A stretch of DNA of 64,000 bases from SXTU01 sp964496695 (GTDB taxonomy: Bacteria > Verrucomicrobiota > Verrucomicrobiia > Limisphaerales > SXTU01): contig CAZCBE010000006.1 in assembly GCA_964496695.1 (NCBI GenBank), positions 1-64,000 on the forward strand, written 5' to 3'. The notes beneath the pieces were generated by a model. That model saw nothing but the letters and a program-made list of their open reading frames with translations. It made no database searches and was not told the DNA's origin. Shown here in pieces: positions 43,947 to 51,498 of the stretch. How positions within the stretch are numbered: position 1 is the stretch's first letter; each line of letters starts with the position of its first letter. The translations under genes were made by a program, and so were the position numbers.

Positions 43947-44392
43947 TGTCCCGGCTCGCCAAGTTTTTCCGTCACGACTGGGCCGGACGCGGCCTGCTGC
44001 TGGAGGCGCTGGCCTGGCTGATCTGGGCCAAATTGCTCCTGCTGACCGTCCCCTTCCGCTGGGTGGCGCCACGCTTGGGCAAGCCGATGACGGAAAGCGC
44101 CGCCAGCCTGACCGAGCCGGAGCGCCAGCTCGCCTCCCGAATTTCCTGGGCCGTGCAATCCGTGGCCGCAAACGTGCCGCTGGGGTTCGTCTGCCTGCCG
44201 CAGGCCATGGCGGCCAAGTGGATGCTCCGCCGCCGCCACCTGGCCAGCACGCTTTACCTCGGGGTCGCCCGGCCGGACGAGGCGAAGTTCACCGCGCATG
44301 CCTGGCTCCGCGCGGGCGACAAAATCCTGACGGGCCGCGCGGAGAGCCGCACGCATACCACCCTGGCTTCCTTCGCGGAGGAAGGGCCGTGA
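43943..44392 (+). CDS. lasso leader peptidase (transglutaminase-like B2)
   Basis: A 149-residue protein of the lasso peptide B2 (transglutaminase-like) family. It has a hydrophobic N-terminal part (about 15-45), then the catalytic Cys in GFVCLPQAMAAKWMLRR, the His in FTAHAWLRAGD and the following Asp, giving the Cys-His-Asp triad. It cuts the leader from the core with the partner B1. Full length for a stand-alone B2. It overlaps the B1 gene. Confidence 0.88.
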   Translation: MMSRLAKFFRHDWAGRGLLLEALAWLIWAKLLLLTVPFRWVAPRLGKPMTESAASLTEPERQLASRISWAVQSVAANVPLGFVCLPQAMAAKWMLRRRHLASTLYLGVARPDEAKFTAHAWLRAGDKILTGRAESRTHTTLASFAEEGP

Positions 44393-44684
44393 GCGACTCG
44401 ATGTGCTGCTCCCTACCCCTGCACCTGCGGCGGGAAGGGCGGGCCGTCCTCAGCCTGCCGCCGACCACCCGGAGGCCACTAGATCTCGGCGGCGCGGTGA
44501 GGACACCGCGCCCTACCAGCACTGGTTCAAGGGCTGAAATCATGACGTTGGGCGGGGTTCTCTCCCTGCATCGGATGAGAGGAGGGGGAGCCGAACCTGC
44601 GTCGTGCTCCTCATCGGCTATGCCACCGATTGTCATCGGGAATTGGTATGATTCCCCGTTCCGTCTTCCGCCTTCCGCGTTCCC

Positions 44685-46601
44685 ATGAGCGCCCTCTGCG
44701 GCTTTCTCAATCTCGACGCCGCCCCGGCTGACCCGCAGCTCGTCGCGGCGCAGGTGGCGCAGTTGCAACCGCGCGGGCCGGACGGTTCCGGCACGTTCAC
44801 GGAGGGTCCCTGCGCGCTCGGCCATCTGCTCCTGCGCATCACGCCGGAGTCGGACGGGGAAACGTCGCCATTCCGCAGCCCGGACGGCCAGCTCGTGATC
44901 GCGTTTGACGGCCGGCTGGACCACCGCGAGGACCTCCTGGCCGCACTCGCCGTCCCGTCCTCGGAGCACCGTCTGCCCGATCCCGCGCTCATCCTGCGGG
45001 CGTATGCGCAGTGGGGGGCTGACTGCGTGACCCGGCTCGATGGCGAGTTCGCTTTCGCCCTGTGGGACCGGCGGCAGCAGGAGCTGTTCTGCGCGAGCGA
45101 CGCCTTCGGCAGCCGTCCGTTTTACTTTTACCGGGACGCGCGGCGGCTGGTGTTTGCCAGCGCCATCCGGGGCGTGCTGGCGGTGCCCGGGGTGCCGCGT
45201 GAACTGGACGAGCTGTCCCTGGCCTGTTCGCTCGGGGGTGCGCCCCGCCCGCCCGGCCAGACGCTCTACGCCGGCATTTCCTTTCTGCCCGGTGGCCGCA
45301 CGCTGACCGTGCCCCGCGGGGGACAGCCGGTCATGCGGACCTGGTGGCAGTTGGCGATGGAGCCGGAGATTCAACTGCGTTCTACCGAAGACTATGCCGA
45401 GGCCTTGCGCGAGCTGCTGGAGCGCGCCACGCGCTCAGCCTTGCGCACCCGGCATCCGGTGGGCGCCATGGTCAGCGGCGGGCTGGACTCCACCGGCGTG
45501 GCCTGCCTGGCTGCGCGCGACCTGGCTGCGCGCGGCCAGCGGCTCGTCACCGTGTCCACGGTGCTGCCGGAGGAGTTCCAAGGCGTGGAATGGGAGAAGG
45601 AGGAAAGCACGTTCATCCGCAGCGCCCTGGAGCGCTACCCGAACATGGACCCGCATTGGGCGCGGGGCCTGGCCTTCCCGGTCATCACCTTCGATGACGC
45701 CGCCTACCAGCTTCACGACGAGCCCGACGGCGATCCCAAATCCTTCCGCACGGCGGAGCTGTTCCGGCTCGCGGAGCAGGCGGGGGCGCGCGTGCTGCTC
45801 GGCGGCATGGGGGGCGACATGGCCGCGTCGTTCAAGGGCACCGGTTATCTGCAGCAGCTCGCTGTGGGCGGCCGCTGGGGGGAAATGGCCCGCCACCTCC
45901 AGTTGCTGGCGCGCGTCCGGGGCGAGACCGTGCGGGGCATCTTCCGGCGGGAAGTGCTCCGGCCGCTGGCTCCCGAATGGCTGCGCCGTTGGAACGACAC
46001 GTTTCGCCACGAGGCCGTGGCAGCACGGGACGAACTGGCCATCCACCCCGAGTTCGCCGCGCGGATGCAGATGGCAGAACGCCGCCGGGCCGCCGGGCGG
46101 GACCGCGAGCGGCCGGCGGATTTCCGACGGCTGCAGGTTCCGCTCGCGAACGCCGGCCTGCTCGGGGGCGGCTCGGGCTGGGCCAGACGCCACGCCCCGC
46201 ACATGGAAAGCCCGCAGCCCCTCATGAATCGCCGGCTTTGGGAATGGTGCCACCGGGTGCCGCTGGGGGAGTTCACGCGGGATGGCCGGTCGCGCGGGCT
46301 CTACCGTCGTGCGCTGCGCGACGTGCTGCCGGAGAGCATCCTGCGCCGTCACTCCAAGGGCTGGTTCGCGCCGGACTACGTCCAGCGTCTGGCCGCCTGC
46401 CGCCCGGCGATGGAACGTTTCCTTGCGGAGCACCCCGGACAGGACGCGGTTTGGAACTACGTGAGCCGCCCCCAGGTGGAAGCAACCCTGCAGCGGCTGG
46501 CAGCCGCCGGCACGCGGGCCAAGTGGGACAACCGCTACCAAGGCATCCTCTGCCAGGGCCTCCGGCTGGCGCACTTCATCACTTGGATGCGGGGGCGGTA
46601 A
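44685..46601 (+). CDS. asparagine synthetase-like lasso cyclase (C protein)
   Basis: A 638-residue protein with an N-terminal glutaminase-like domain (about 1-185) and a C-terminal ATP-binding domain with the PP-loop MVSGGLDSTGVACLA (about 262). It starts MSALCGFLNLD: Cys is at position 5 and not exposed by Met removal, so glutamine hydrolysis is unlikely. In lasso clusters this protein adenylates an Asp or Glu side chain of the core and closes the macrolactam. Its place after B1-B2 supports that reading. It starts at ATG 44685 after a 292-nt gap. Confidence 0.88.
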   Translation: MSALCGFLNLDAAPADPQLVAAQVAQLQPRGPDGSGTFTEGPCALGHLLLRITPESDGETSPFRSPDGQLVIAFDGRLDHREDLLAALAVPSSEHRLPDPALILRAYAQWGADCVTRLDGEFAFALWDRRQQELFCASDAFGSRPFYFYRDARRLVFASAIRGVLAVPGVPRELDELSLACSLGGAPRPPGQTLYAGISFLPGGRTLTVPRGGQPVMRTWWQLAMEPEIQLRSTEDYAEALRELLERATRSALRTRHPVGAMVSGGLDSTGVACLAARDLAARGQRLVTVSTVLPEEFQGVEWEKEESTFIRSALERYPNMDPHWARGLAFPVITFDDAAYQLHDEPDGDPKSFRTAELFRLAEQAGARVLLGGMGGDMAASFKGTGYLQQLAVGGRWGEMARHLQLLARVRGETVRGIFRREVLRPLAPEWLRRWNDTFRHEAVAARDELAIHPEFAARMQMAERRRAAGRDRERPADFRRLQVPLANAGLLGGGSGWARRHAPHMESPQPLMNRRLWEWCHRVPLGEFTRDGRSRGLYRRALRDVLPESILRRHSKGWFAPDYVQRLAACRPAMERFLAEHPGQDAVWNYVSRPQVEATLQRLAAAGTRAKWDNRYQGILCQGLRLAHFITWMRGR

Positions 46602-46675
46602 AGCCGAGCCGGCGCGGAGGCGGCCACGTAGCGCCGGCCTCCGGCCGGCCGTGCCGCAAGCGTCCGCGCTTGCCC
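46601..46675 (-). repeat. GGCCGG-rich palindromic repeat, copy 4 (reverse orientation)
   Basis: The reverse complement of the repeat starts GGGCAAGCGCGGACGCTTGC, continues with GGCACGGCCGGCCGGAGGCC, GCGCTACGTGGC and a CCGCGCCGGCTCGGCTT tail. It begins at the stop of the C gene and lies on the opposite strand from copy 3, so the two bracket the kinase-sulfotransferase-B1-B2-C segment. Confidence 0.8.
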
Positions 46676-46827
46676 CAGAGCACGGCCACCTTGCTAACGA
46701 GGCTCCGGGATTTCCCTGGTCCTTCCCGGCTGCCAGCCGCTGCGGCCCGGAGGGCCGCGCCCCGGAGGCAGTGCGCAGAGGTGCTCGTCACTACCAGTTG
46801 GAGAAAAAAAAGACTTGCCCGTTCCAT

Positions 46828-46833
46828 TAAAAT
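46828..46833 (+). promoter_or_regulatory. possible -10 box of the precursor gene
   Basis: TAAAAT at 46828-46833 sits in an unusually AT-rich stretch (GAGAAAAAAAAGACTTGCCC before it). If it is a -10 box, transcription would start near 46840 and translation at the ATG 46870 with a ~30-nt leader. No convincing -35 box is seen. Confidence 0.3.
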
Positions 46834-46869
46834 ATGAGCATTCTCTCACCGGATTCGAAACCGACTTTT

Positions 46870-47034
46870 ATGAACATGACTACCGCCACTGCTTCCGTCG
46901 AAAATAACGTGTCCAAGCAGGTTTGGACCGCCCCGACTTTGACGACGCTTTCACTCCCGTTGGGAACGCTGTCCAATGCTGCCAGCGGTGCGGACGCCAA
47001 CGACACGATGAATACCAATAACTCATTGAGCTGA
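46870..47034 (+). CDS. lasso-type precursor peptide candidate (A)
   Basis: A 54-residue peptide starting MNMTTATASVENNV; an earlier ATG at 46834 would add 12 residues. The middle has VWTAPTLTTLSLPLGTL. W-x-x-P-x-L matches the Y-x-x-P-x-L motif of lasso leaders that the PqqD-like B1 binds. The last ~20 residues, SNAASGADANDTMNTNNSLS, have an Asp at position 8 from the first Ser, which suits an 8-residue ring, but other starts (Asn36 or Ala37) are possible. It ends in Ser. The gene is flanked by B2/C and a methyltransferase and has its own terminator. Confidence 0.65.
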   Translation: MNMTTATASVENNVSKQVWTAPTLTTLSLPLGTLSNAASGADANDTMNTNNSLS

Positions 47035-47060
47035 GTTCTAGGCTGAGTCACGTCCGTTTT

Positions 47061-47097
47061 GCCAAAAGTTCTCCCAAAGAGAACTTTTGGCTTTTTT
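47061..47097 (+). terminator. strong rho-independent terminator
   Basis: GCCAAAAGTTCTC (47061-47073) and GAGAACTTTTGGC (47079-47091) form a perfect 13-bp stem with a CCAAA loop and a TTTTTT tract. It closes the precursor gene's transcript, so the precursor should be a short, separate RNA. Confidence 0.9.
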
Positions 47098-47156
47098 GTT
47101 GTGGTGTCTAACGGGATGTCGGTTGGCTTCATCGAAGCCAGCCTAGCGCTCGCTTC

Positions 47157-48308
47157 ATGTATAATCTGCGCGGTTACGGTGAAATGATCGCGGATGAAGG
47201 CCGGGCCGCGGCCTTTGAGCAGTCCATCCGTGCTGCCGTCAAGCCGGAGTCCGTGGTGCTTGAGCTGGGCACCGCCACCGGGCTGATGGCTCTTTGGGCC
47301 GCGCAAGCGGGCGCGCGCCACGTCCATGCCGTAGAGCCGGACGAATCCATCGTCCTAGCCCGGCAAAGCGCTCAGGACAATGGCTTCGGCAATCGCATCA
47401 CCTTTCACCAAAAGCTGTCCACCCAGCTCACGCTGCCGGAGCGGGCGGACGTGCTGATAGAGGACATGCGCGGCACCATGCCGTGCTTCTGCACCCGGCT
47501 GCCGGACATCATGGACGCGCGGGCGCGGCTGCTTACGACTGACGCGACTTTGATCTGCCAGCGGGACACGCTCTTTGTCACCGTGGCCGAGGCCGAAAAG
47601 CCTTCTCGTCAGGTGCATGCCGTGTGGGACGGAAGCCGCTGGGGGCTGAATTTGCAGGCGGTGCGACGGCTGGCACCCAATTGCTTGGACAAACACCGGT
47701 GCGCCCCCGAGGAACTGCTCGCAGAACCGCGCGCCTGGTCGGAGATCCATTACCCGACCATCAATTCGCCCCACGTGCGCGGCACGACGGAACTCACGGT
47801 CCTCCGTTCTGCCACCGCGCACGGGCTGGCCCTGTGGTTCGATGTGGAGCTGTTTGGCGGCTTCCGCTTTTCCAACGCACCGACGGAACCGAAGCACACT
47901 TACGGCAACGCCTTCCTGCCCTGGCCCGCCCCCACGCCGCTCCAGGCCGGCGACCGGGTGGTGGTGAAGCTGGACGCGGTCTTCACCGGTGCCGAATACG
48001 AGTGGAACTGGGCGAGCACCGTCTGGCGCGATGGCGCGGCAGAGCCGGTGGCCCGGTTCAGCCAGTCCACGTTTCAAGGCCGGCCGGTTTCCGCGCAGGC
48101 ACTGGCCCTCCGCACCGGCGGTTTCCGCCCGCGCCGCAATGAGGCCGCCGAGGTGCAGCGTTTCCTGCTCGAACGCATGGACGGCCAGGCCACCAACGAT
48201 CAACTGGCCGCCGCCCTGCGCGGGCAATTTCCCCACGCCTTCCCCTCCGACACCGCCGCGCTCGCCCGCGTGGTGGACACAGTGAAGATATACGGTGGCA
48301 CGACCTGA
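47157..48308 (+). CDS. PRMT-like SAM methyltransferase with C-terminal PqqD-like segment
   Basis: A 383-residue protein. Motif I is VLELGTATGLMALWA, the post-I acidic residue is in HAVEPDES, and IEDMRG resembles the double-E region of protein arginine methyltransferases; a C-terminal beta-barrel-like part follows (GLALWFDVELFGGFRF). The last ~60 residues (VQRFLLERMDGQATNDQLAA and onward) look like a PqqD-type leader-binding segment. It lies just after the precursor and could methylate the peptide. I do not know its substrate. Confidence 0.65.
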   Translation: MYNLRGYGEMIADEGRAAAFEQSIRAAVKPESVVLELGTATGLMALWAAQAGARHVHAVEPDESIVLARQSAQDNGFGNRITFHQKLSTQLTLPERADVLIEDMRGTMPCFCTRLPDIMDARARLLTTDATLICQRDTLFVTVAEAEKPSRQVHAVWDGSRWGLNLQAVRRLAPNCLDKHRCAPEELLAEPRAWSEIHYPTINSPHVRGTTELTVLRSATAHGLALWFDVELFGGFRFSNAPTEPKHTYGNAFLPWPAPTPLQAGDRVVVKLDAVFTGAEYEWNWASTVWRDGAAEPVARFSQSTFQGRPVSAQALALRTGGFRPRRNEAAEVQRFLLERMDGQATNDQLAAALRGQFPHAFPSDTAALARVVDTVKIYGGTT

Positions 48309-48314
48309 ACGCGC

Positions 48315-49157
48315 TCACCACCCCAGCCACGCGCGCAGGCCGCCGCTGGTGAACAGCACCGCCGGGTAGCACGCGAGGAAGGCCCACAGGAACGGGGCGA
48401 GGCCCATGAAGTGGCCGATGCCCAGGTGCAGGAGGAAGACCCCGCCCACAAACACCGCCGCCACCGGCCCGCCCACGAGCCAGGCCAATGGAAAGCCGAT
48501 CTCCAACACCAGCGTGCTCCAGGTGACGAGCCGGTTCGCGCCCGGGTGCGCCGCCAGCCACGCCGCCAGCCGGCGGTCTCCCATGAGGTCCTGCCGCAGC
48601 AGCCAGCCGATGGCCTCCCCGGAGCGCCAGGCAGGCGTGGTGAGCTTGAGCACGCCGCTGGTGCCGTAGGCCAGCGCGCATTGGCCGGCGATGAACCACA
48701 GGACCGCCTGCGCCACGGGCGCGCTCGCTGGCGCGAGTTCCCGCAGCACGAGCGCGCCCAGCACGGCGAGCCGCATCCGGTCCGCCCCGAGCACGCCGAG
48801 GCCGAATTGCCGCACATTCGTCAGGCCGGCGGCGACCACGCCCAGCCACAACGCGAGCGGACGAACCACCGGATGGGCCGGGAACAGCACCAGCGCCAGC
48901 CCGGCCAGCAGCCGTGCGACTTGGAGGCCGGTGAACCCGGACGCGCTGAGCAGGCGGTCCAGCCCCGGTGTCACCGGGCCTTCGCCCCGCAGCCGGGAGC
49001 GCTGCCGCAGCAGCGGCCAGCCCAGCACCGTGGCGTCCACCCAGGCGTTGCGGGCCACCAGCCATTCGGCGGCGGAGATTGCGAGGCTCACCCCGGCGAG
49101 CCGCGTGACCAGTTCCACGCACGCGAAAGGGTCCCGCAACCAGGCAACGTCCGTCAC
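48315..49157 (-). CDS. HTTM-like multi-span membrane protein
   Basis: A 280-residue protein with about six hydrophobic segments (near 18-32, 75-95, 98-115, 125-150, 180-210 and 220-265). The motif WRSGEAIGWLL and the long hydrophobic helices match the HTTM family, related to vitamin K-dependent gamma-carboxylase. Conserved catalytic residues of carboxylases could not be confirmed. Its GTG start (49157) overlaps the upstream gene by GTGA, and it ends 7 nt from the PRMT-like gene on the other strand. Confidence 0.6.
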   Translation of the reverse strand: MTDVAWLRDPFACVELVTRLAGVSLAISAAEWLVARNAWVDATVLGWPLLRQRSRLRGEGPVTPGLDRLLSASGFTGLQVARLLAGLALVLFPAHPVVRPLALWLGVVAAGLTNVRQFGLGVLGADRMRLAVLGALVLRELAPASAPVAQAVLWFIAGQCALAYGTSGVLKLTTPAWRSGEAIGWLLRQDLMGDRRLAAWLAAHPGANRLVTWSTLVLEIGFPLAWLVGGPVAAVFVGGVFLLHLGIGHFMGLAPFLWAFLACYPAVLFTSGGLRAWLGW

Positions 49158-49690
49158 GCGGTCTCCTTTCCCGCCACCAGCGGCAGAAACTCGGAAGTGT
49201 GGAGGCGGGTCTCGGGCGCGTCGGCCGGGGTCAGCAGTTGTTCGCGCAGTTCAAACTGTCGCGCGACGGTTCCCGGCGCGCTCGCTGCCATCGCCACGCA
49301 TTGCCACAACGCCCGCCAGGCCACGGTGGTCACGACGCGTTCCGGCGGCAGCGCGGTGCGCAGGCGCTCGGCCAGCATTTCGGCGAACGAGATGCGGGCG
49401 TCCGCCGCGAACAGTTCCGGGTTGAACAGGGCGCGCCAAGGCCGCTGGCTGCGTGCGTTCGGCAGTGCCTGCCAGTCGCCAATGTTCCCGGCGGCATCCC
49501 GGTCGCGATAATACAGCCGCAGATTGGTCGGGAGGCTCGTGTAAAGCCGCCAGCTTGGCACGATGCGGAAGACATCCCAGCGCGCGAGGACGGGAGCCAG
49601 CCGGGTGAAGCAAAGCTGATAGCCCACGGTGACGACGAACCAGGCCGCCAGCAGCAGGAGGACAAGCCACTCCATGACGGTCAAGTTCAT
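49154..49690 (-). CDS. small membrane-anchored protein of the HTTM operon
   Basis: A 178-residue protein, MNLTVMEWLVLLLLAAWFVV, with one N-terminal membrane helix (about 6-22). A conserved-looking stretch FRIVPSWRLYTSLPTNLRLYYRD follows. I used the ATG at 49690 because it overlaps the stop of the upstream gene by ATGA; upstream codons are unlikely. It overlaps the HTTM gene by GTGA. I do not recognise the family. Confidence 0.6.
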   Translation of the reverse strand: MNLTVMEWLVLLLLAAWFVVTVGYQLCFTRLAPVLARWDVFRIVPSWRLYTSLPTNLRLYYRDRDAAGNIGDWQALPNARSQRPWRALFNPELFAADARISFAEMLAERLRTALPPERVVTTVAWRALWQCVAMAASAPGTVARQFELREQLLTPADAPETRLHTSEFLPLVAGKETA

Positions 49691-50868
49691 GCTGCTGCGC
49701 GGAGACGCCGCCGCACCCACAACACGGGCCAGAGCACGTAGTAGAGGGCGAACCACCGGTCCGGGAGGGGCAGCGTCTGCCAGTCCGCCGGGTTCACCAC
49801 GCGCGGGCGCAGGGCGCGCAGGCGCACGCGCCAGCTTGGTTGCAGCCGCCACGCGTAGCCGGCCATCCACCAGTGCGCGGCCCCGGTCTTGATTTCATCC
49901 GGCGTCAGTTCCATGTGGCGGCAGGCGTCGTCCACGAGCTGTGCCAGCACCGGAGCTTGCGGCGGGGCGGGCAGGCCGGCGGGCAGCGGCACGGCGAGGA
50001 GTTCGCGCGCGAGCAGGACGCTTTGCCAGAAGACACGCTCCAGCCGGGTCGCCTCCGCCCGCGCGAGCAGGCGCGGCCAGTCGAGCTTCCCGCCCTGCAT
50101 CAGAAGCGCGATGTCCAGCAGCCAGAAGAGCCGGAACCAGCCGTGGTCCGCGCCGTGCAGGAGCAGGTGCAGCGCGGCCGTCTCCGCCGGCAGCACGGCG
50201 AGGCGGCGGCCGGCGAGCGTGGCCTCGCCCGGGGCCTCGCCCACGGTGCTGCGATGAAAGTGCTCGTGGTTTACCAGCCGCCACATGATCTCCAGCCGCA
50301 GCGCGCCGTCCGCGCTGAAATACTCGAACTCATGCCGCACGCTGAAATACTTCTGCTGCTGCAGCGGCGTGAGCGGAAAGTCGGGCTGGGTGCGGCGGAA
50401 ACCCGCGGCTCGCAGGAGGCCGTCCGCCCGTTCGGCGTCCGACTGCCGGATGAGCAGGTCCAGGTCGCCGGAGTGGCGGAGGCCCAGATCGCCATACAAG
50501 TCGCGGGCCAGCAGCGGGCCTTTCACGCTGGTGACGGGGATGCCGGCCTGCTCGAGCAATTGCACGAGGCGGGTCAAATCCCCCGCCCGCTGCATGGCGC
50601 GTATCGCCGTGTCCCGGGCGCTGCCCGCGAGCCGGAGGCGCACGGGCTCCGGCAGGGTGGCGAGGAGTTCGCGGGGCAGCCGTTGATGCAGAAAGGCGCC
50701 CACGCGATGCCGTTCGATTTCGGCCAGGAACTTCTCGGCGTCCAAGCCGGCGGGCCAGGGCAGGGCGGGGGGAGCGGTGCGCAGCGCCACGCGCAGGGCC
50801 TGGAGGACCAGGCGTGTCTCGGCGGGCCAGGTCCGGGCGCGGCCGGGGAGTTCGAGTCCCGCCTTCAC
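49687..50868 (-). CDS. nucleotidyltransferase (NTP_transf_5-like)
   Basis: A 393-residue protein with GTG start at 50868. The segment VTSVKGPLLARDLYGDLGLRHSGDLDLLIR carries the K-G-x...D-x-D pattern of the nucleotidyltransferase family (NTP_transf_5) often found in RiPP and capsule-like operons; a helical C-terminal ~200 residues follow. It would transfer a nucleotide or nucleotidyl group to a sugar or peptide, target unknown. It overlaps by GTGA the end of the 48-residue gene and by ATGA the membrane-protein gene. Confidence 0.7.
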   Translation of the reverse strand: MKAGLELPGRARTWPAETRLVLQALRVALRTAPPALPWPAGLDAEKFLAEIERHRVGAFLHQRLPRELLATLPEPVRLRLAGSARDTAIRAMQRAGDLTRLVQLLEQAGIPVTSVKGPLLARDLYGDLGLRHSGDLDLLIRQSDAERADGLLRAAGFRRTQPDFPLTPLQQQKYFSVRHEFEYFSADGALRLEIMWRLVNHEHFHRSTVGEAPGEATLAGRRLAVLPAETAALHLLLHGADHGWFRLFWLLDIALLMQGGKLDWPRLLARAEATRLERVFWQSVLLARELLAVPLPAGLPAPPQAPVLAQLVDDACRHMELTPDEIKTGAAHWWMAGYAWRLQPSWRVRLRALRPRVVNPADWQTLPLPDRWFALYYVLWPVLWVRRRLRAAA

Positions 50869-51011
50869 CCAGCAGCAGGCGGCAACGGCCTGATCAGTTC
50901 ACCCTGGGACACATTGGCGTGGGTGCCGGGCTCCAGCCGGTCGGGGAACTCATCCGCCGTCCAACCTCCGCGCGGGCGGGTCGGTAGGGGCGGAAGCGTG
51001 TCGGTCAGCAC
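50865..51011 (-). CDS. 48-residue peptide translationally coupled to the nucleotidyltransferase gene
   Basis: The frame from GTG 51011 to TGA 50865 encodes a Pro-rich 48-residue peptide starting MLTDTLPPLPTRPRGGWTAD and ending LIRPLPPAAG. The stop TGA overlaps the GTG of the nucleotidyltransferase gene (GTGA). No ATG lies in frame upstream. I do not recognise it; it might be a small adaptor or a second substrate peptide. It is the first gene of a four-gene chain. Confidence 0.4.
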   Translation of the reverse strand: MLTDTLPPLPTRPRGGWTADEFPDRLEPGTHANVSQGELIRPLPPAAG

Positions 51012-51498
51012 GACCGCACCGTAGCCAAGCCGCCGCCGGGCGACAAGGGTGTTTGCCCGTGAAGCAAGGTTGCAGCAGATGATTTGACTGACGAAGGGAA
51101 CTGACCCGAATTCCGAAGGGAGAACTGCGGCGAACGCGGATGGCGCGGATCGAGAGCGCTCCCGGACCGGGAAGGGAAAAATCCCCTTTCCTCCGTGTCA
51201 TCCGCGAAAGCCGCGGTTTCACATGTGGAGTGCGGGCTGAAAACGAGCAGGGAAGCAGTTCAACTCTGCCGGCCTCTGTTCGGCAGCGCCCCGCCTTGTT
51301 TTGGTGCATCAGCGCTGCCGCTGTCGTCCTGGTTGAAGGGCTGCGGCATTAGCATTGATCTTCGATAAGATGCAGGGAACTACAAGTTGCGCACGGCCAA
51401 AAAAACCCTTGTGAAATTTTTCACGTCACTGCAACCTACGCGCCGTTTTCGACCCCGCACCAGGGTTGAAGTGTCGCTGCGTGCGGAGTGGTTCAAAC
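51012..51498. other. 487-nt intergenic region upstream of the ATP synthase operon
   Basis: It separates the divergent lasso-cluster operon and atpB. The left half repeats GCGGATGGCGCGGAT/TCATCCGCG-type words around 51130-51205. The right half is AT-rich (51290-51430), contains TTGATCTTCGATAAGAT at 51356 onward and a GTGAAA/TTTCAC palindrome at 51411-51424, and probably carries the atp promoter, though I cannot assign boxes. Confidence 0.5.

Noticed and set aside
50950..51309. A minus-strand frame of ~120 codons just upstream of the nucleotidyltransferase.
   Set aside because: Its composition is random-like and it overlaps a spacer with repeats; the 48-residue frame in another phase has the stop/start coupling instead.
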